A program made the translations under genes and the position numbers. 64,000 nt of DNA from Planctomycetota bacterium (lineage in GTDB: Bacteria; Planctomycetota; Planctomycetia; Pirellulales; PALSA-1355): positions 124,001 through 188,000 of the forward strand of contig QQVE01000054.1 of the NCBI GenBank assembly GCA_003389325.1, read 5' to 3'. Shown piece after piece: positions 51,079 to 60,490 of the stretch. The notes beneath the pieces are model-generated. The model was not told the DNA's origin. It did no database searches and worked only from the letters and a program-made list of their open reading frames with translations. Numbering within the stretch: the stretch's first letter is position 1; the number at the start of each line of letters is the position of its first letter.

Positions 51079-53384
51079 TGAAACCGCGACGCAACCAACC
51101 GAAGTCCAATGAGCCAGCATCGACGCCGACGCAGCAAACGTCGGCTCGCGTGTGGCTGTTGGCCGCATTTGTGGCCGTGTGCGTGGCGCGGCCGCTGGTT
51201 CCAAGCGAGGGAGTCGCCTGGCTGGGCGATGGCCATCCCTTCACGATCGTTTTGTTGATTCTCACGGCCGGCTACTTGCTGCTCGTCTTGCGGCAGGGGC
51301 ACTTCGCCAGGCGCTTTCATTTCGTTGATGCCGCGGCTGCTACGCTCGTCGGTGTGAGCGTCGTCAGCGCTGCATTGGCCGTACTGGTCACGCTGTTCGC
51401 GTCGGCAAGCCAAATCGCATCACTCGTCGCGATCTGCAGTCCGAGGCCGACTCTCAACATGCTGTGGGAGTGGGTTGGGTTCGGTCTGGTGTTTCTGCTG
51501 GCGCGCCATCTGATCGTCACGGCACTCGAAACACGTGTCGTCGTTGCGATCATGATCGCCTTGGCCGTTGCGCTGTCTCTGTACGGATTCTACCAGGTGG
51601 CCGTCGAACTGCCGGCCGAGCGGGCAGCGTATGCCGAAAACCCCGACGAGGTGCTGCGAAGTCTCGGCCAATGGTACCCGCCAGGCTCCCCCGAGCGAGC
51701 GCGGTTTGAAGATCGTCTGGCCAGCACCGAGCCGTTGGCGACCTTTGCGCTTACCAACTCCTTGGCGGGCGTGCTGGCGCCATGGCTGATCGTCTTGCTC
51801 GGCGTGTCGTGGGGCATGCTTCAGGCTCGACTTGCCGGAACGGACCCCGGGCGGATGCCGACTGCAGCATTGTTGCGCGCCGCGGGATTGCTGATCTGCA
51901 TCGCGGCCTTGCTCGTGTGTGTAGTACTCTCGAAGAGTCGCAGCGCCTACGTGGCGCTCGCGGCCGGACTTGTAATGCTACCGTTCGCGCTGGATAGCTT
52001 TCGACGCCTCTTCGCCTGGCGGGCGATCGCCGCGCTGGCCCTCGTGTTTGTCGCGGCGTTCGGGTATGCCGTTGCCACCGGCGGCGTCGACGCCGAAGTA
52101 CTCACTGAAGCGTCGAAGTCGCTCGAATACCGCGTGCAGTACTGGGAAGCGACCCTCGACATGATCGCCGAACATCCGATTGTGGGCGTCGCACCCGGCA
52201 ACTTCCAGAATTACTACACGCAGTACAAGCTTCCGGAAGCCAGCGAGGAGATCCGAGATCCGCACAACTTTCTCCTGGAAACCTGGGCCACGGGCGGCAC
52301 GCTGGCCTTCTTCGCTTTGATCGTTCTGCTCGCCGCGTTCGGCTGGCAGACTTGGCAAACGCCGAGCGCCGTGGCTGACGACGCTACCGAACGCAGCGCT
52401 GCGAACGACGCCCTGCGCCTCTCGCTGGGCGGCGCTGCCGCAGGAGCGCTGTTTGCCTTCGTCATCGGCGGGCCGTTCGGCTTCTCGATGACCCTGGGAC
52501 AGTTGGTAGGAATCGTTGCCAGCGGCGGACTCACGATCGCGATACTATGGCCCTGGATCAACAGTGGCACACTGCCGCCACGATTGCCAGCGGTGGCATT
52601 GTTGGTACTGGTCATCCATCTGCTGGCCGCTGGAGGGTTCACCTTCCCCGGCGTAGCCGGAACGTTCTGGTTGTTGCTGGCTCTGGGACTCAATGCTTTC
52701 ACCGATCCGGCGCCCACCGCCTCGGTCGCGACCGGCTCGCGGCAGCGTCTCGTGTCGGCGGTCGCGTTAGTCACGACGCTCGCGACAGCCGCGGCCTGCT
52801 ACTTCACGGCTCTGTTGCCCGTGCTGACGCAGCGCGAACTGATGGCGCGGGCGACTGCTCCGGGTCTAACTGATGAACGGCGGATCGAGTTGTTCCTTGA
52901 GGCAGCCGCCGCGGACCCGATGTCGTCGGAACCTTGGGAAGCGATCGCCCAACTCAGCCTGGCGCATTTCCAACAGGAGCCAACGTCCGATCTTTGGGGC
53001 ACCCGCTTCTTGCGCGCGACAACTTCCATCATGGCGCTGCGCGGACATTCCAGCGCGGCCTGGCGTGAGCTTGCCGCCTGGTACCAGCAGCAGTACCAGG
53101 CGGATCCCAATCCCGAGCTCGCCGACCAAATTGTCCAGCTTTGCCGGCGGGCCGTGGAGCTTTATCCCAACTCGGCCCAGACGCAGGCCCAAGCTGCCCT
53201 TGCGCTGAGCCAAGACGATCAAGCCGATGCCGCTCGGAAGTTTGCTGCGAGGGCGTTGGAGCTGGACCGCCTGACGCCGCACGCCGATAAGAAGCTTTCT
53301 GCTGATATCAAGGCCAAACTCGATCGACTTCTTGCCAGCGACGGCGACCAGCCTACGCTCCCACCGAGCGGAACGGTAGAATAG
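51078..53384 (+). CDS. O-antigen ligase family membrane protein, copy 2
   Basis: The ATG overlaps the previous stop by one base (TGATG). The 768-aa paralogue has the same layout: NMLWEWVGFGLVFLLARHLI, LTNSLAGVLAPWLIVLLG, LSKSRSAYVALAAGLVM (with the basic residues usual for this family) and PIVGVAPGNFQNYYTQYK, DPHNFLLETWATGG, then TPR-like C-terminal helices. It probably ligates a lipid-linked surface glycan to its acceptor, as the family does, in the same pathway as the sugar transferase upstream. The two copies arose by tandem duplication; identity is moderate by eye. Confidence 0.9.
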   Translation: MKPRRNQPKSNEPASTPTQQTSARVWLLAAFVAVCVARPLVPSEGVAWLGDGHPFTIVLLILTAGYLLLVLRQGHFARRFHFVDAAAATLVGVSVVSAALAVLVTLFASASQIASLVAICSPRPTLNMLWEWVGFGLVFLLARHLIVTALETRVVVAIMIALAVALSLYGFYQVAVELPAERAAYAENPDEVLRSLGQWYPPGSPERARFEDRLASTEPLATFALTNSLAGVLAPWLIVLLGVSWGMLQARLAGTDPGRMPTAALLRAAGLLICIAALLVCVVLSKSRSAYVALAAGLVMLPFALDSFRRLFAWRAIAALALVFVAAFGYAVATGGVDAEVLTEASKSLEYRVQYWEATLDMIAEHPIVGVAPGNFQNYYTQYKLPEASEEIRDPHNFLLETWATGGTLAFFALIVLLAAFGWQTWQTPSAVADDATERSAANDALRLSLGGAAAGALFAFVIGGPFGFSMTLGQLVGIVASGGLTIAILWPWINSGTLPPRLPAVALLVLVIHLLAAGGFTFPGVAGTFWLLLALGLNAFTDPAPTASVATGSRQRLVSAVALVTTLATAAACYFTALLPVLTQRELMARATAPGLTDERRIELFLEAAAADPMSSEPWEAIAQLSLAHFQQEPTSDLWGTRFLRATTSIMALRGHSSAAWRELAAWYQQQYQADPNPELADQIVQLCRRAVELYPNSAQTQAQAALALSQDDQADAARKFAARALELDRLTPHADKKLSADIKAKLDRLLASDGDQPTLPPSGTVE

Positions 53385-53433
53385 TAGAGTTGCGGGTTTG
53401 ACGCGTTTCTCGGCAGTTCGTAGTGAGGTCGGC

Positions 53434-54597
53434 GTGAAGGTTCGCTGGGTGGTGATTGCAAGCGTTGCATGCGGAACGCTCCTGGGTGTCGGAATCAGTT
53501 GGGCCGACCTGGGGGCACCGCCCACGCGTATGTTCCCCGAACCCTTTCGCGGACCGCAGGCCGCAGAGGCAGGAGCGCGTCCCCGGCTCATCGTTGACAG
53601 CCGCGCGCACAACTTCGGCTCCGTGGAACGGTATTCCACCGTCAAGCATGCGTTTCGATTCACGAATGCCGGTACGGGGCCACTTACCCTGAAGGCCGGC
53701 TCGACCACTTGCACTGCTTGCACGATCGCCAGCGTGAGCCGTGCCGAGGTGCCCCCGGGTGAAAGTGCCGAGGTCGAAGTTGCATACACGCCAAGCGGAA
53801 GCGAGCCCTTTCGGCAAACGGCCGTGGTGCATACCAACGACCCCGAGAATCCTCGCGTGGAACTCGACATTCGCGGGCTAGTCAGCAGCCGCTACTCCGT
53901 TTCTCCCGACAAGGTTGTTTTGAGCAGCGTGCCGGCGGGGGACTCGGCGCGGGGTGAATTGAAGGCCTACTACTACCTCGACGGCCCGTTCGAGATCGCC
54001 GACTACAAGTTCACCGGGACCTCCCATCCATCGCACTTCGACGCCGAGGTGGAGAGCATTCCGTCCGACCAACTCCCTGCCCGCGCGACGAAGGGCTACC
54101 GCGTTTGGGTCACACTCAAACCGGGCTTGCCCCTGGGGGCGTTTCGGCAGACAATCCGCCTCACCCTCGAGATGGGAGAGTCGGCTGATCGCGTGGATTT
54201 CCCCGTGCCGATCGAAGGTACTATCGTTAGCGACCTGTCGATCGTCGGCGCCGACTGGCGAAGTAGCTCCAGTGTGCTGAACCTGGGCGATGTCCAAAGC
54301 CAGAAGGGAACCACCCGCAAGCTAACCCTGTTGGCACGCGGCCCGGCACGCAACGACGTTCGCTACGATGTCAAGACGGTCGACCCTCCCTACATCGAGC
54401 TGAAGCTGGGCGAATCGGAGCCGCTGAGCGATGCGGTAAATCGCATACCGATAGAAATCACGATTCCGCCCGGCCAGCAGCCGGCAATCCACCTGGGCAC
54501 CGACCAGGGTGACTATGGCTTGATCGTGCTTGGCATCAAGAATCACCCCGATGTCAAAGAAATTCGGATCAACTTAAAATTCGTCATCGAGGACTAA
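53434..54597 (+). CDS. DUF1573 exported protein
   Basis: Start at GTG 53434 with GAGG five bases upstream (387 aa); a TTG at 53398 is possible. After a signal peptide (WVVIASVACGTLLGVGISWA), residues about 58-150 form a DUF1573 beta domain (HNFGSVERYSTVKHAFRFTNAG, CTAC at 93-96, VVHTNDPENPRVELDIRG). The remaining 230 residues form further beta-rich Ig-like repeats (YSVSPDKVVLSSVPAGDSARG). DUF1573 proteins are periplasmic; they often occur with cytochromes and have no known enzyme. It is followed by the tetraheme lipoprotein gene after two hairpins. Confidence 0.88.
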   Translation: MKVRWVVIASVACGTLLGVGISWADLGAPPTRMFPEPFRGPQAAEAGARPRLIVDSRAHNFGSVERYSTVKHAFRFTNAGTGPLTLKAGSTTCTACTIASVSRAEVPPGESAEVEVAYTPSGSEPFRQTAVVHTNDPENPRVELDIRGLVSSRYSVSPDKVVLSSVPAGDSARGELKAYYYLDGPFEIADYKFTGTSHPSHFDAEVESIPSDQLPARATKGYRVWVTLKPGLPLGAFRQTIRLTLEMGESADRVDFPVPIEGTIVSDLSIVGADWRSSSSVLNLGDVQSQKGTTRKLTLLARGPARNDVRYDVKTVDPPYIELKLGESEPLSDAVNRIPIEITIPPGQQPAIHLGTDQGDYGLIVLGIKNHPDVKEIRINLKFVIED

Positions 54598-54635
54598 CCG
54601 GTCCTCGATAATTCGCGGCCCGGCAAGATGCCGGG
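54586..54635 (+). repeat. two stem-loops at the end of the DUF1573 gene
   Basis: ATCGAGGAC (54586-54594) and GTCCTCGAT (54601-54609) form a perfect 9-bp stem whose loop contains the DUF1573 stop codon. CCCGGC and GCCGGG (54619-54635) form a second stem with a 5-base loop. No T tract follows either. They may protect or separate the two mRNAs rather than end transcription. Confidence 0.5.
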
Positions 54636-54675
54636 TAAACACATCTTTCGACCAGGACGGATCCCAGGGTCTCTC

Positions 54676-56259
54676 ATGGATACAAGATATCGGCATACCG
54701 CCTCGACGATGCCGTGGCTCGCGGCGTTGATCTGCGCATTGACCTGGGGATGCGGTGACGGAAACACGCCCCCGGTCACCGCATCGCTGTCGTCGGGAGA
54801 CAACCAGCCGCCGGCCCGCACCGAGGCTGCGCATGGTGCCTACGACAAAGAGGACCGGCCGCCGTTCGACCCCATCGCGGTAAACGGCAAGTTCTTTGAG
54901 GGCTGGCCGCAACCCAAGTTGGCGCTGGTCATCAGCGGCCGCCAGGATGGATACCTTGAGCCGTGTGGGTGCGCCGGGCTCGATCAGCAAAAAGGCGGCA
55001 TCAGCCGACGCCACTCGCTGTTACAGGACTTGGAAGACCGTGGCTGGCCCGTCGCCGCGGTTGACGTCGGTTCGGCCGTGCGGCGTTTCGGCCGCCAAGC
55101 AGAGATCAAGTTTGCGATCTCCGCCGAAGCGCTCCGCAAGATGGGATACCTGGCCTCGGGTTTCGGTCCCGACGACCTACGGCTCTCGGCCGGCGAAATC
55201 CTGGCCGCCGTGGCCGGTGCCGACCCGGCCGACAGCATCTTCGTATCGGCCAACGTGAGCCTGTTCGATCTGACACCGAAAACGCGCATCGTCGAGGCCG
55301 GCGGCATGACGCTGGGTATCACGTCGGTACTTGGCGAAAAATACCAGCAGCAAGTCAACAACGGCGATATCGTCTTCCAGCCCGCCGACGAAGCGCTCGA
55401 GCAAGTGGTGGGCGAATTGCAGGGCTGCGATGTGCGCATCCTCTTGGCGCATGCGACCGTCGACGAGACAAAGGAGCTGGCCCGGAAGTTCCCGCAGTTC
55501 AACGTCGTGGTCACCTCCGACGGCCGCGACGTGCCTCCTTTGCAGCCGGAGAAGCTAAGCTCAGGTGCCCCGCTAGTGGAAATCGCCCCCAAGGGCATGT
55601 ACGTGATCGTGGCGGGATTCTACGACGATCCGCAAGATCCCGTGCGATTCCAGCGCGTGGCACTCGATTCGCGCTACGGCGAGTCGCCGGCCATGCAGCA
55701 GTTGATGGCTACGTATCAGGACCAACTCCGGGAATTGGGGTGGAATGGTCTGGGGCTCAAGAGTTCGCCCCATCCGCGGGCCCTCGAGGGCGATGCTCCG
55801 GCCGGCCAATTCGCCGGCTCGGCGTCGTGCAAGGAATGCCACCCGACTGCCTACGGCATCTGGAGCAAGACCAAGCACGCACACGCCACCGAGACGCTGA
55901 CCAAGCTCGATCCTCCTCGACAATATGATGCCGAATGCATAAGTTGCCACTCGACGGGCTGGAATCCGCAGGAGTATTACCCCTATGAGACCGGCTTCGT
56001 GAGTCTGGCAGAAACGCCGCATTTGGCCGGCAATCAATGCGAGAACTGCCACGGCCCGGCGGCTGCCCACGTAGCCGCCGAAGAAGGCCGCAATCGTACA
56101 CTCAGGGAAACCGAGCGTCAGAAGCTCAAGCTCACCGCGGGCTTCGCCTTCGAGAACGTGTGCATGAAATGCCACGACCACGACAATAGCCCCGAGTTCA
56201 ACGAGCAGACCTTCGAGAGCCACTACTGGCCGAAGGTCGAGCACAAGGGCAAGAAGTAA
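54676..56259 (+). CDS. tetraheme c-type cytochrome lipoprotein with 5'-nucleotidase-like domain
   Basis: The ATG at 54676 gives 527 aa with a signal ending in LTWGCGDG, so Cys26 is the likely lipid anchor. The first 370 residues resemble a metallophosphatase/5'-nucleotidase domain as seen in planctomycete cytochromes (ALVISGRQDGYLEPCGCAG, GIKGGISRR-like, ASGFGPDDLRL). The C-terminal part is cytochrome c-554-like with four heme motifs: CKECH 385-389, CISCH 421-425, CENCH 455-459 and CMKCH 496-500. An electron-transfer role at the membrane is likely; the nucleotidase part lacks clear metal-binding motifs (no DxH at its start). It follows the DUF1573 gene. Confidence 0.9.
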   Translation: MDTRYRHTASTMPWLAALICALTWGCGDGNTPPVTASLSSGDNQPPARTEAAHGAYDKEDRPPFDPIAVNGKFFEGWPQPKLALVISGRQDGYLEPCGCAGLDQQKGGISRRHSLLQDLEDRGWPVAAVDVGSAVRRFGRQAEIKFAISAEALRKMGYLASGFGPDDLRLSAGEILAAVAGADPADSIFVSANVSLFDLTPKTRIVEAGGMTLGITSVLGEKYQQQVNNGDIVFQPADEALEQVVGELQGCDVRILLAHATVDETKELARKFPQFNVVVTSDGRDVPPLQPEKLSSGAPLVEIAPKGMYVIVAGFYDDPQDPVRFQRVALDSRYGESPAMQQLMATYQDQLRELGWNGLGLKSSPHPRALEGDAPAGQFAGSASCKECHPTAYGIWSKTKHAHATETLTKLDPPRQYDAECISCHSTGWNPQEYYPYETGFVSLAETPHLAGNQCENCHGPAAAHVAAEEGRNRTLRETERQKLKLTAGFAFENVCMKCHDHDNSPEFNEQTFESHYWPKVEHKGKK

Positions 56260-56347
56260 GGCAGGGCGATAGCCGGTAATTCGGTTGCCAACCGCCTTGG
56301 ATCCACTAAGATAGTGCGCGGCCCCGGTTCCTCCTGAGGTGCTGCGC

Positions 56348-57727
56348 ATGAATCTTTCCTGGCCCGCGCTTAGCCCCGGCCCTCCCAACCGACGCGAGTT
56401 TCTGCGGGCCGGTGCGCTGGCACTCGGCGGCCTGACGCTGGCCGACGTGCTGCGGGCTCGCGCCGCGACGGGTTCGGCGGCACACGACACGTCGGTGATC
56501 TTGTTCTACATGTGGGGCGGGCCCTCACACCTGGAAACCTACGACCTCAAGCCCGGGGCCCCCAGCGAGTATCGGAGCGTCTTTCGCCCCATCGCCACGA
56601 GCGTGCCGGGGATGGACATCTGCGAGTTGTTCCCGCGCCAAGCCGCGATTGCCGACCGAATCGCGCTGGTGCGTTCGCTGCATCACGAGATCAACATCCA
56701 CAACGACGCCGCCATCGAGGTGCTCACCGGCAAACGGCCCAGCCGGCTTGACCCTACGTCCTCGGCCAAGAGCGAGCATCCCGACTTCGCGATGATCGCT
56801 AGCCGCCTGCGAGCGAGCACCGCCAGCGCCATGCCTGCCAATGTCGGCATCCCCGGACGGCTGCACATGACGCAGCCTACCTACCTCGGCGTCGAGCACC
56901 AGCCATTCGCCGCGGGCGACCCGGCCGCCGAAGACTATGCACCGCCGCATCTCAAGCTGGCCGCCGGGCTCAACGCCGAGAAGCTTTCCGATCGGCGCGG
57001 GCTGCTCGGCCAGCTCGATCGCATGCGCCGCGGCCTCGACTTGCACGCCGACCTGGAAGCCACCGACAAGTTTCGCGAACAGGCGTTCGGCCTGCTGGCC
57101 AGTCCCGAGGTCGCAGAGGCTTTCGACGTGAGCCGCGAGAGCGATGCCACGCGTGAGCGATACGGCAAGAACGTTTGGGGGCAGGCCTGCCTGCTCGCGC
57201 GTCGGCTTGCCGAAGCCGGCACCGCCGTCGTGACCATCTACGCCAACACGCCGAAGAGCGGGCCCGAGTTCACGAACTGGGACGATCACCCCGACAACGC
57301 CGGGCGGCCGGGCCACTTTGCCGGCTTCATGCGCACCCGACTGCCGTACATGGACCACGCGCTGGCTTCGCTCGTCGAGGACATCTACCAGCGCGGACTC
57401 GATCGTCGCGTGTTGCTAGTGGCCGTCGGTGAATTCGGGCGTACGCCGAAAATCAGCTACCGCAGCGCCACGGGATCGCACGGCCGCGACCACTGGCCGC
57501 AGGCATATTCGGCGCTGCTGTCCGGTGGCGGGCTGCGCACCGGGCAGATTGTCGGCGCCACGAATTCCAAGGGCGAACATCCGGTGGAACGCCCACTCTC
57601 TCCGCAGGATCTGCTGGCCACGATCTACCGCCATCTGGGAATCGACCCGCACCAGTCGTTCGACGACTTCAGCGGGCGGCCGATGCCGATCCTGAATAGC
57701 GGCGAGCCGATTCGCGAACTGGTGTAG
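56348..57727 (+). CDS. lone DUF1501 family exported protein
   Basis: Start at the ATG at 56348 behind GAGG (459 aa); a GTG three codons upstream is possible. The Tat signal NRREFLRAGALALGGLTLADVL is followed by DUF1501 motifs: MWGGPSHLETYDLKPG, IHNDAAIEVLTGKRP, TNWDDHPDN, VGEFGRTPKISY and GSHGRDHWPQAYSAL. Unlike the two DUF1501 genes at the window's left side, no PSCyt1 gene precedes it; the neighbour is a tetraheme cytochrome instead, which may be its redox partner. The reaction is unknown. Confidence 0.93.
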   Translation: MNLSWPALSPGPPNRREFLRAGALALGGLTLADVLRARAATGSAAHDTSVILFYMWGGPSHLETYDLKPGAPSEYRSVFRPIATSVPGMDICELFPRQAAIADRIALVRSLHHEINIHNDAAIEVLTGKRPSRLDPTSSAKSEHPDFAMIASRLRASTASAMPANVGIPGRLHMTQPTYLGVEHQPFAAGDPAAEDYAPPHLKLAAGLNAEKLSDRRGLLGQLDRMRRGLDLHADLEATDKFREQAFGLLASPEVAEAFDVSRESDATRERYGKNVWGQACLLARRLAEAGTAVVTIYANTPKSGPEFTNWDDHPDNAGRPGHFAGFMRTRLPYMDHALASLVEDIYQRGLDRRVLLVAVGEFGRTPKISYRSATGSHGRDHWPQAYSALLSGGGLRTGQIVGATNSKGEHPVERPLSPQDLLATIYRHLGIDPHQSFDDFSGRPMPILNSGEPIRELV

Positions 57728-57830
57728 CTCGCGAAATGCACGAAAACCCGTCATTGGCGTTGCCCCACCAACGTGGGGTGTGGATAATCTCCGGCGAGGC
57801 AGCAGCCCATCAGCCCCGGCGAGACGCATC

Positions 57831-60440
57831 ATGCCCGCTACCATCAACGGCATCGGCACGACCTACTACGGCAAGAAAAACCTGCGGGTCTACGAGGGTG
57901 AGTGCGAGTTCTGCCAGCGCACCGCGCAACTCAGCGAGTACGAGACGATCTACTGGTTCGTCGTTCTCTTCATCCCCGTACTTCCCCTGGGTCGCAAACA
58001 GATCCTGAGCGACTGCTCGATCTGCCGGCGGCATCGCAGCGTTGCGCTGGCAAAGTGGCAGCAGTTGCGGGAGCAGTCCATTGCCGAGGGTACTGAGGAA
58101 CTCAGTGCGAGTCCCGACGATCCTCAGGCGTCGCTGAAGTTGCTGCAGACGCTCTCCGCCTTCAGCCGCTTTGACGAGGCCGAACAACTCGCCGCGGGCA
58201 TCGAGCAACGATTCGATGACGACGCGGACGTGCAGTTTTCGATCGGGCAATGGCACGATTTCCGTGGCCGTCCAACGGAAGCGGCGGCCTGCTACCGCCG
58301 GGCTCTTGCACTGCAACCCGACAACCTGGCGGCCAAGCGCGCCGTGGCGCTGGCGATGATGTCCGAGGGCAAACCAGCCCAAGCCGAAGCCCTGCTCAAC
58401 GAAACGCCCCAGATCACGGCGCGTCAGGATCCCGCAGTCTACATCCAGCTCGGGCGTGCGTATCAGGCGCAAGCGCAGCACGCCGAGGCCTGCTCGGCCT
58501 TTGCCCTGGCTCACGAAGCCGCTCCCGGCCTGGGCACCGACAAGCAGTTCCGCAAGTGGGTCCAGACCTCGGAAAGGTTCGCGGGCAGCGATCGCTCGCT
58601 GTTGCCAACCATACCGTTCTATCGCTCGGTGCCCGTGCTGATCGCTGCAGCGGCCGCGGTGATTCTTGTCGGCGTGTTTGGCATCAACTATTACATTTCG
58701 ACCCACCGCACGCTGCACCTGGTCAACGGCTTCGACCGACCGCTGGAAGTGCGCGTCGATGGGGGTGAACCGCAGGTGGTCGCCGCGCGAAGCAGGACCG
58801 CCTTTCCAATCGCCGAGGGCCATCACCGTGCGGTGGTCACTGCGGACCGCAAACAGCTTGCCGACGACGAATTCGACATCACCGCCGGATTCTGGGAAAG
58901 ATTCGTCGATAGCCCGGTATACGTGCTCAACGCGGGCGGCGGTGGGGCCGTCGTGTGGGAGGAAGCGGTCTACTCCGAAAAGCCCGTCCCCGGCGGCTCG
59001 GGCCGCCTGGAAACCGGCCAAGCGTTCGTTTCATTTCACGACGTCGATTTCCCATTCGAAGAGTTCCCCCAGACCATCAAGGTGGAAGGATCCAAGAGCG
59101 TCACCAAGACTCGCGTCGGCGTACTTCAACTAGCGCCCGAAGAGATCTTCTATTTGCCGCCGGGGCTTGTCTCGGTCGATACACAACTGGCCTTTGCCGA
59201 GACGCATTTGGCACTTGGGACGGATTCGAAGGCGGCACTCGAGACATATGCACAGGTCGCAGCCAGCGAAGGCCAGGAGGAGCGGGCTCGTGAGTTTCTT
59301 GCTACGGGCCTCGACGCTCTCCCAGTGCGGCTCCAATGGCACCGCATGGCACAGGACCTGTGCGAAACTGTCCAGCAGGAAGACGAGCTTCGCCGACGGT
59401 ACGAGGCCTGGCTTGAACAGGATCCCAGCAGCGCAGCCGTTCTCTACTTGATGGGACGGTTGGAGTCCGATTACGAGAAGGCGATTCCGTATTACGAGCG
59501 GGCGATCGCCGCCGACCCGTCGAATCCGTATCCCTGGTCTGCCAAGGCCTTCTTGCTGCACAATTGCGGCGAGTTCTCTGCTGCCGAGGCAGCCTATGCC
59601 AAGGCGCTCGAATTGCGTCCCGACGACGCGGATTTCCTCGACGGTTTGCGGGCCAATCGCACCGCCTTGGGACAGCTTGCCGAAGTCGAGCGCGAGTTGC
59701 GCGAAACGCTCGGCCGAGAGCCCTACCAGTTGGTTCCGCACCTCGAACTCCTCGCAGTCCTCGCCGCCCAGGGGCGCATGAACGATGTCCGCCACGCAAG
59801 CGAGGAATACGTGCAAGGCTTTGCCATGATGGGCGAGAATGGGCCAAATGCCCGCGAGGCGATCGCTTTGTCGGAATACACGGCTGCCTATCTGACGAGC
59901 GACTTCGCCGCGGTCCTTGCCGCCAGCGATCGCCCCGAGTTGGCCAAGTACGCCGCCAATTTACGCTACCAGGCAAACCTGGAACTCGGAAGGTATGACC
60001 GGGCTGCCGAAGCCCTGCAGGCCGACGACGGTGGGGCGGACGCAATGGACAGCCTACAACTCAGCGTGGCCTACCGCGCTGCCGGCGACCACGCCGGCGC
60101 GGCATACTGGCAGAACCGCGCATGTTCCCAGTTGGACGATGGACGCAGAGAAGAGGTGGCGATCGCCGAGATGTTGCGACGCGCGAGCGAACTCAACATG
60201 GATGAGACGCGAAACCTCGCACTAGTGCCCAGGCAGAAGGTCACTGCGCTCATCGCCCTGGCACAACAGTCGCCGAAGCACCGCGAAGAGCTGCTGAAGT
60301 TGGCGACTCGGCTCAACTACTCACGCATTTTTCCTCACCACTTCAATGAGCGAATGATCGCGGCCACTGCCGCACAAGGCGCCGGTGCAAACGCCGGGTC
60401 CGTCGAAGAGCGGGCGGCCGCCGCTACAAACCCGCAATGA
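57831..60440 (+). CDS. membrane protein with zinc ribbon and TPR domains
   Basis: Start at the ATG at 57831 (869 aa). Residues 1-70 hold a zinc-ribbon-type site (CEFCQR at about 26 and CSICRRHR at about 62) around a short hydrophobic stretch (ETIYWFVVLFIPVLPLGRKQ). TPR repeats cover about 85-245, one membrane helix lies at about 265-285 (VLIAAAAAVILVGVFGINYY), a beta domain of about 150 residues follows, and a second TPR array fills the rest. The domain order suggests a cytosolic TPR part and an extracytoplasmic half. The function is unknown. It converges with yebC. Confidence 0.85.
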   Translation: MPATINGIGTTYYGKKNLRVYEGECEFCQRTAQLSEYETIYWFVVLFIPVLPLGRKQILSDCSICRRHRSVALAKWQQLREQSIAEGTEELSASPDDPQASLKLLQTLSAFSRFDEAEQLAAGIEQRFDDDADVQFSIGQWHDFRGRPTEAAACYRRALALQPDNLAAKRAVALAMMSEGKPAQAEALLNETPQITARQDPAVYIQLGRAYQAQAQHAEACSAFALAHEAAPGLGTDKQFRKWVQTSERFAGSDRSLLPTIPFYRSVPVLIAAAAAVILVGVFGINYYISTHRTLHLVNGFDRPLEVRVDGGEPQVVAARSRTAFPIAEGHHRAVVTADRKQLADDEFDITAGFWERFVDSPVYVLNAGGGGAVVWEEAVYSEKPVPGGSGRLETGQAFVSFHDVDFPFEEFPQTIKVEGSKSVTKTRVGVLQLAPEEIFYLPPGLVSVDTQLAFAETHLALGTDSKAALETYAQVAASEGQEERAREFLATGLDALPVRLQWHRMAQDLCETVQQEDELRRRYEAWLEQDPSSAAVLYLMGRLESDYEKAIPYYERAIAADPSNPYPWSAKAFLLHNCGEFSAAEAAYAKALELRPDDADFLDGLRANRTALGQLAEVERELRETLGREPYQLVPHLELLAVLAAQGRMNDVRHASEEYVQGFAMMGENGPNAREAIALSEYTAAYLTSDFAAVLAASDRPELAKYAANLRYQANLELGRYDRAAEALQADDGGADAMDSLQLSVAYRAAGDHAGAAYWQNRACSQLDDGRREEVAIAEMLRRASELNMDETRNLALVPRQKVTALIALAQQSPKHREELLKLATRLNYSRIFPHHFNERMIAATAAQGAGANAGSVEERAAAATNPQ

Positions 60441-60490
60441 GGCGCGTGGAGAAGGGGCCGACAGACCGCCGGCAGGCCACCTGTCTTGGC

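Noticed and set aside
57763..57778. Hairpin CCCCAC-CAAC-GTGGGG after the DUF1501 gene
   Set aside because: Short stem and no T tract; too weak to call a terminator.
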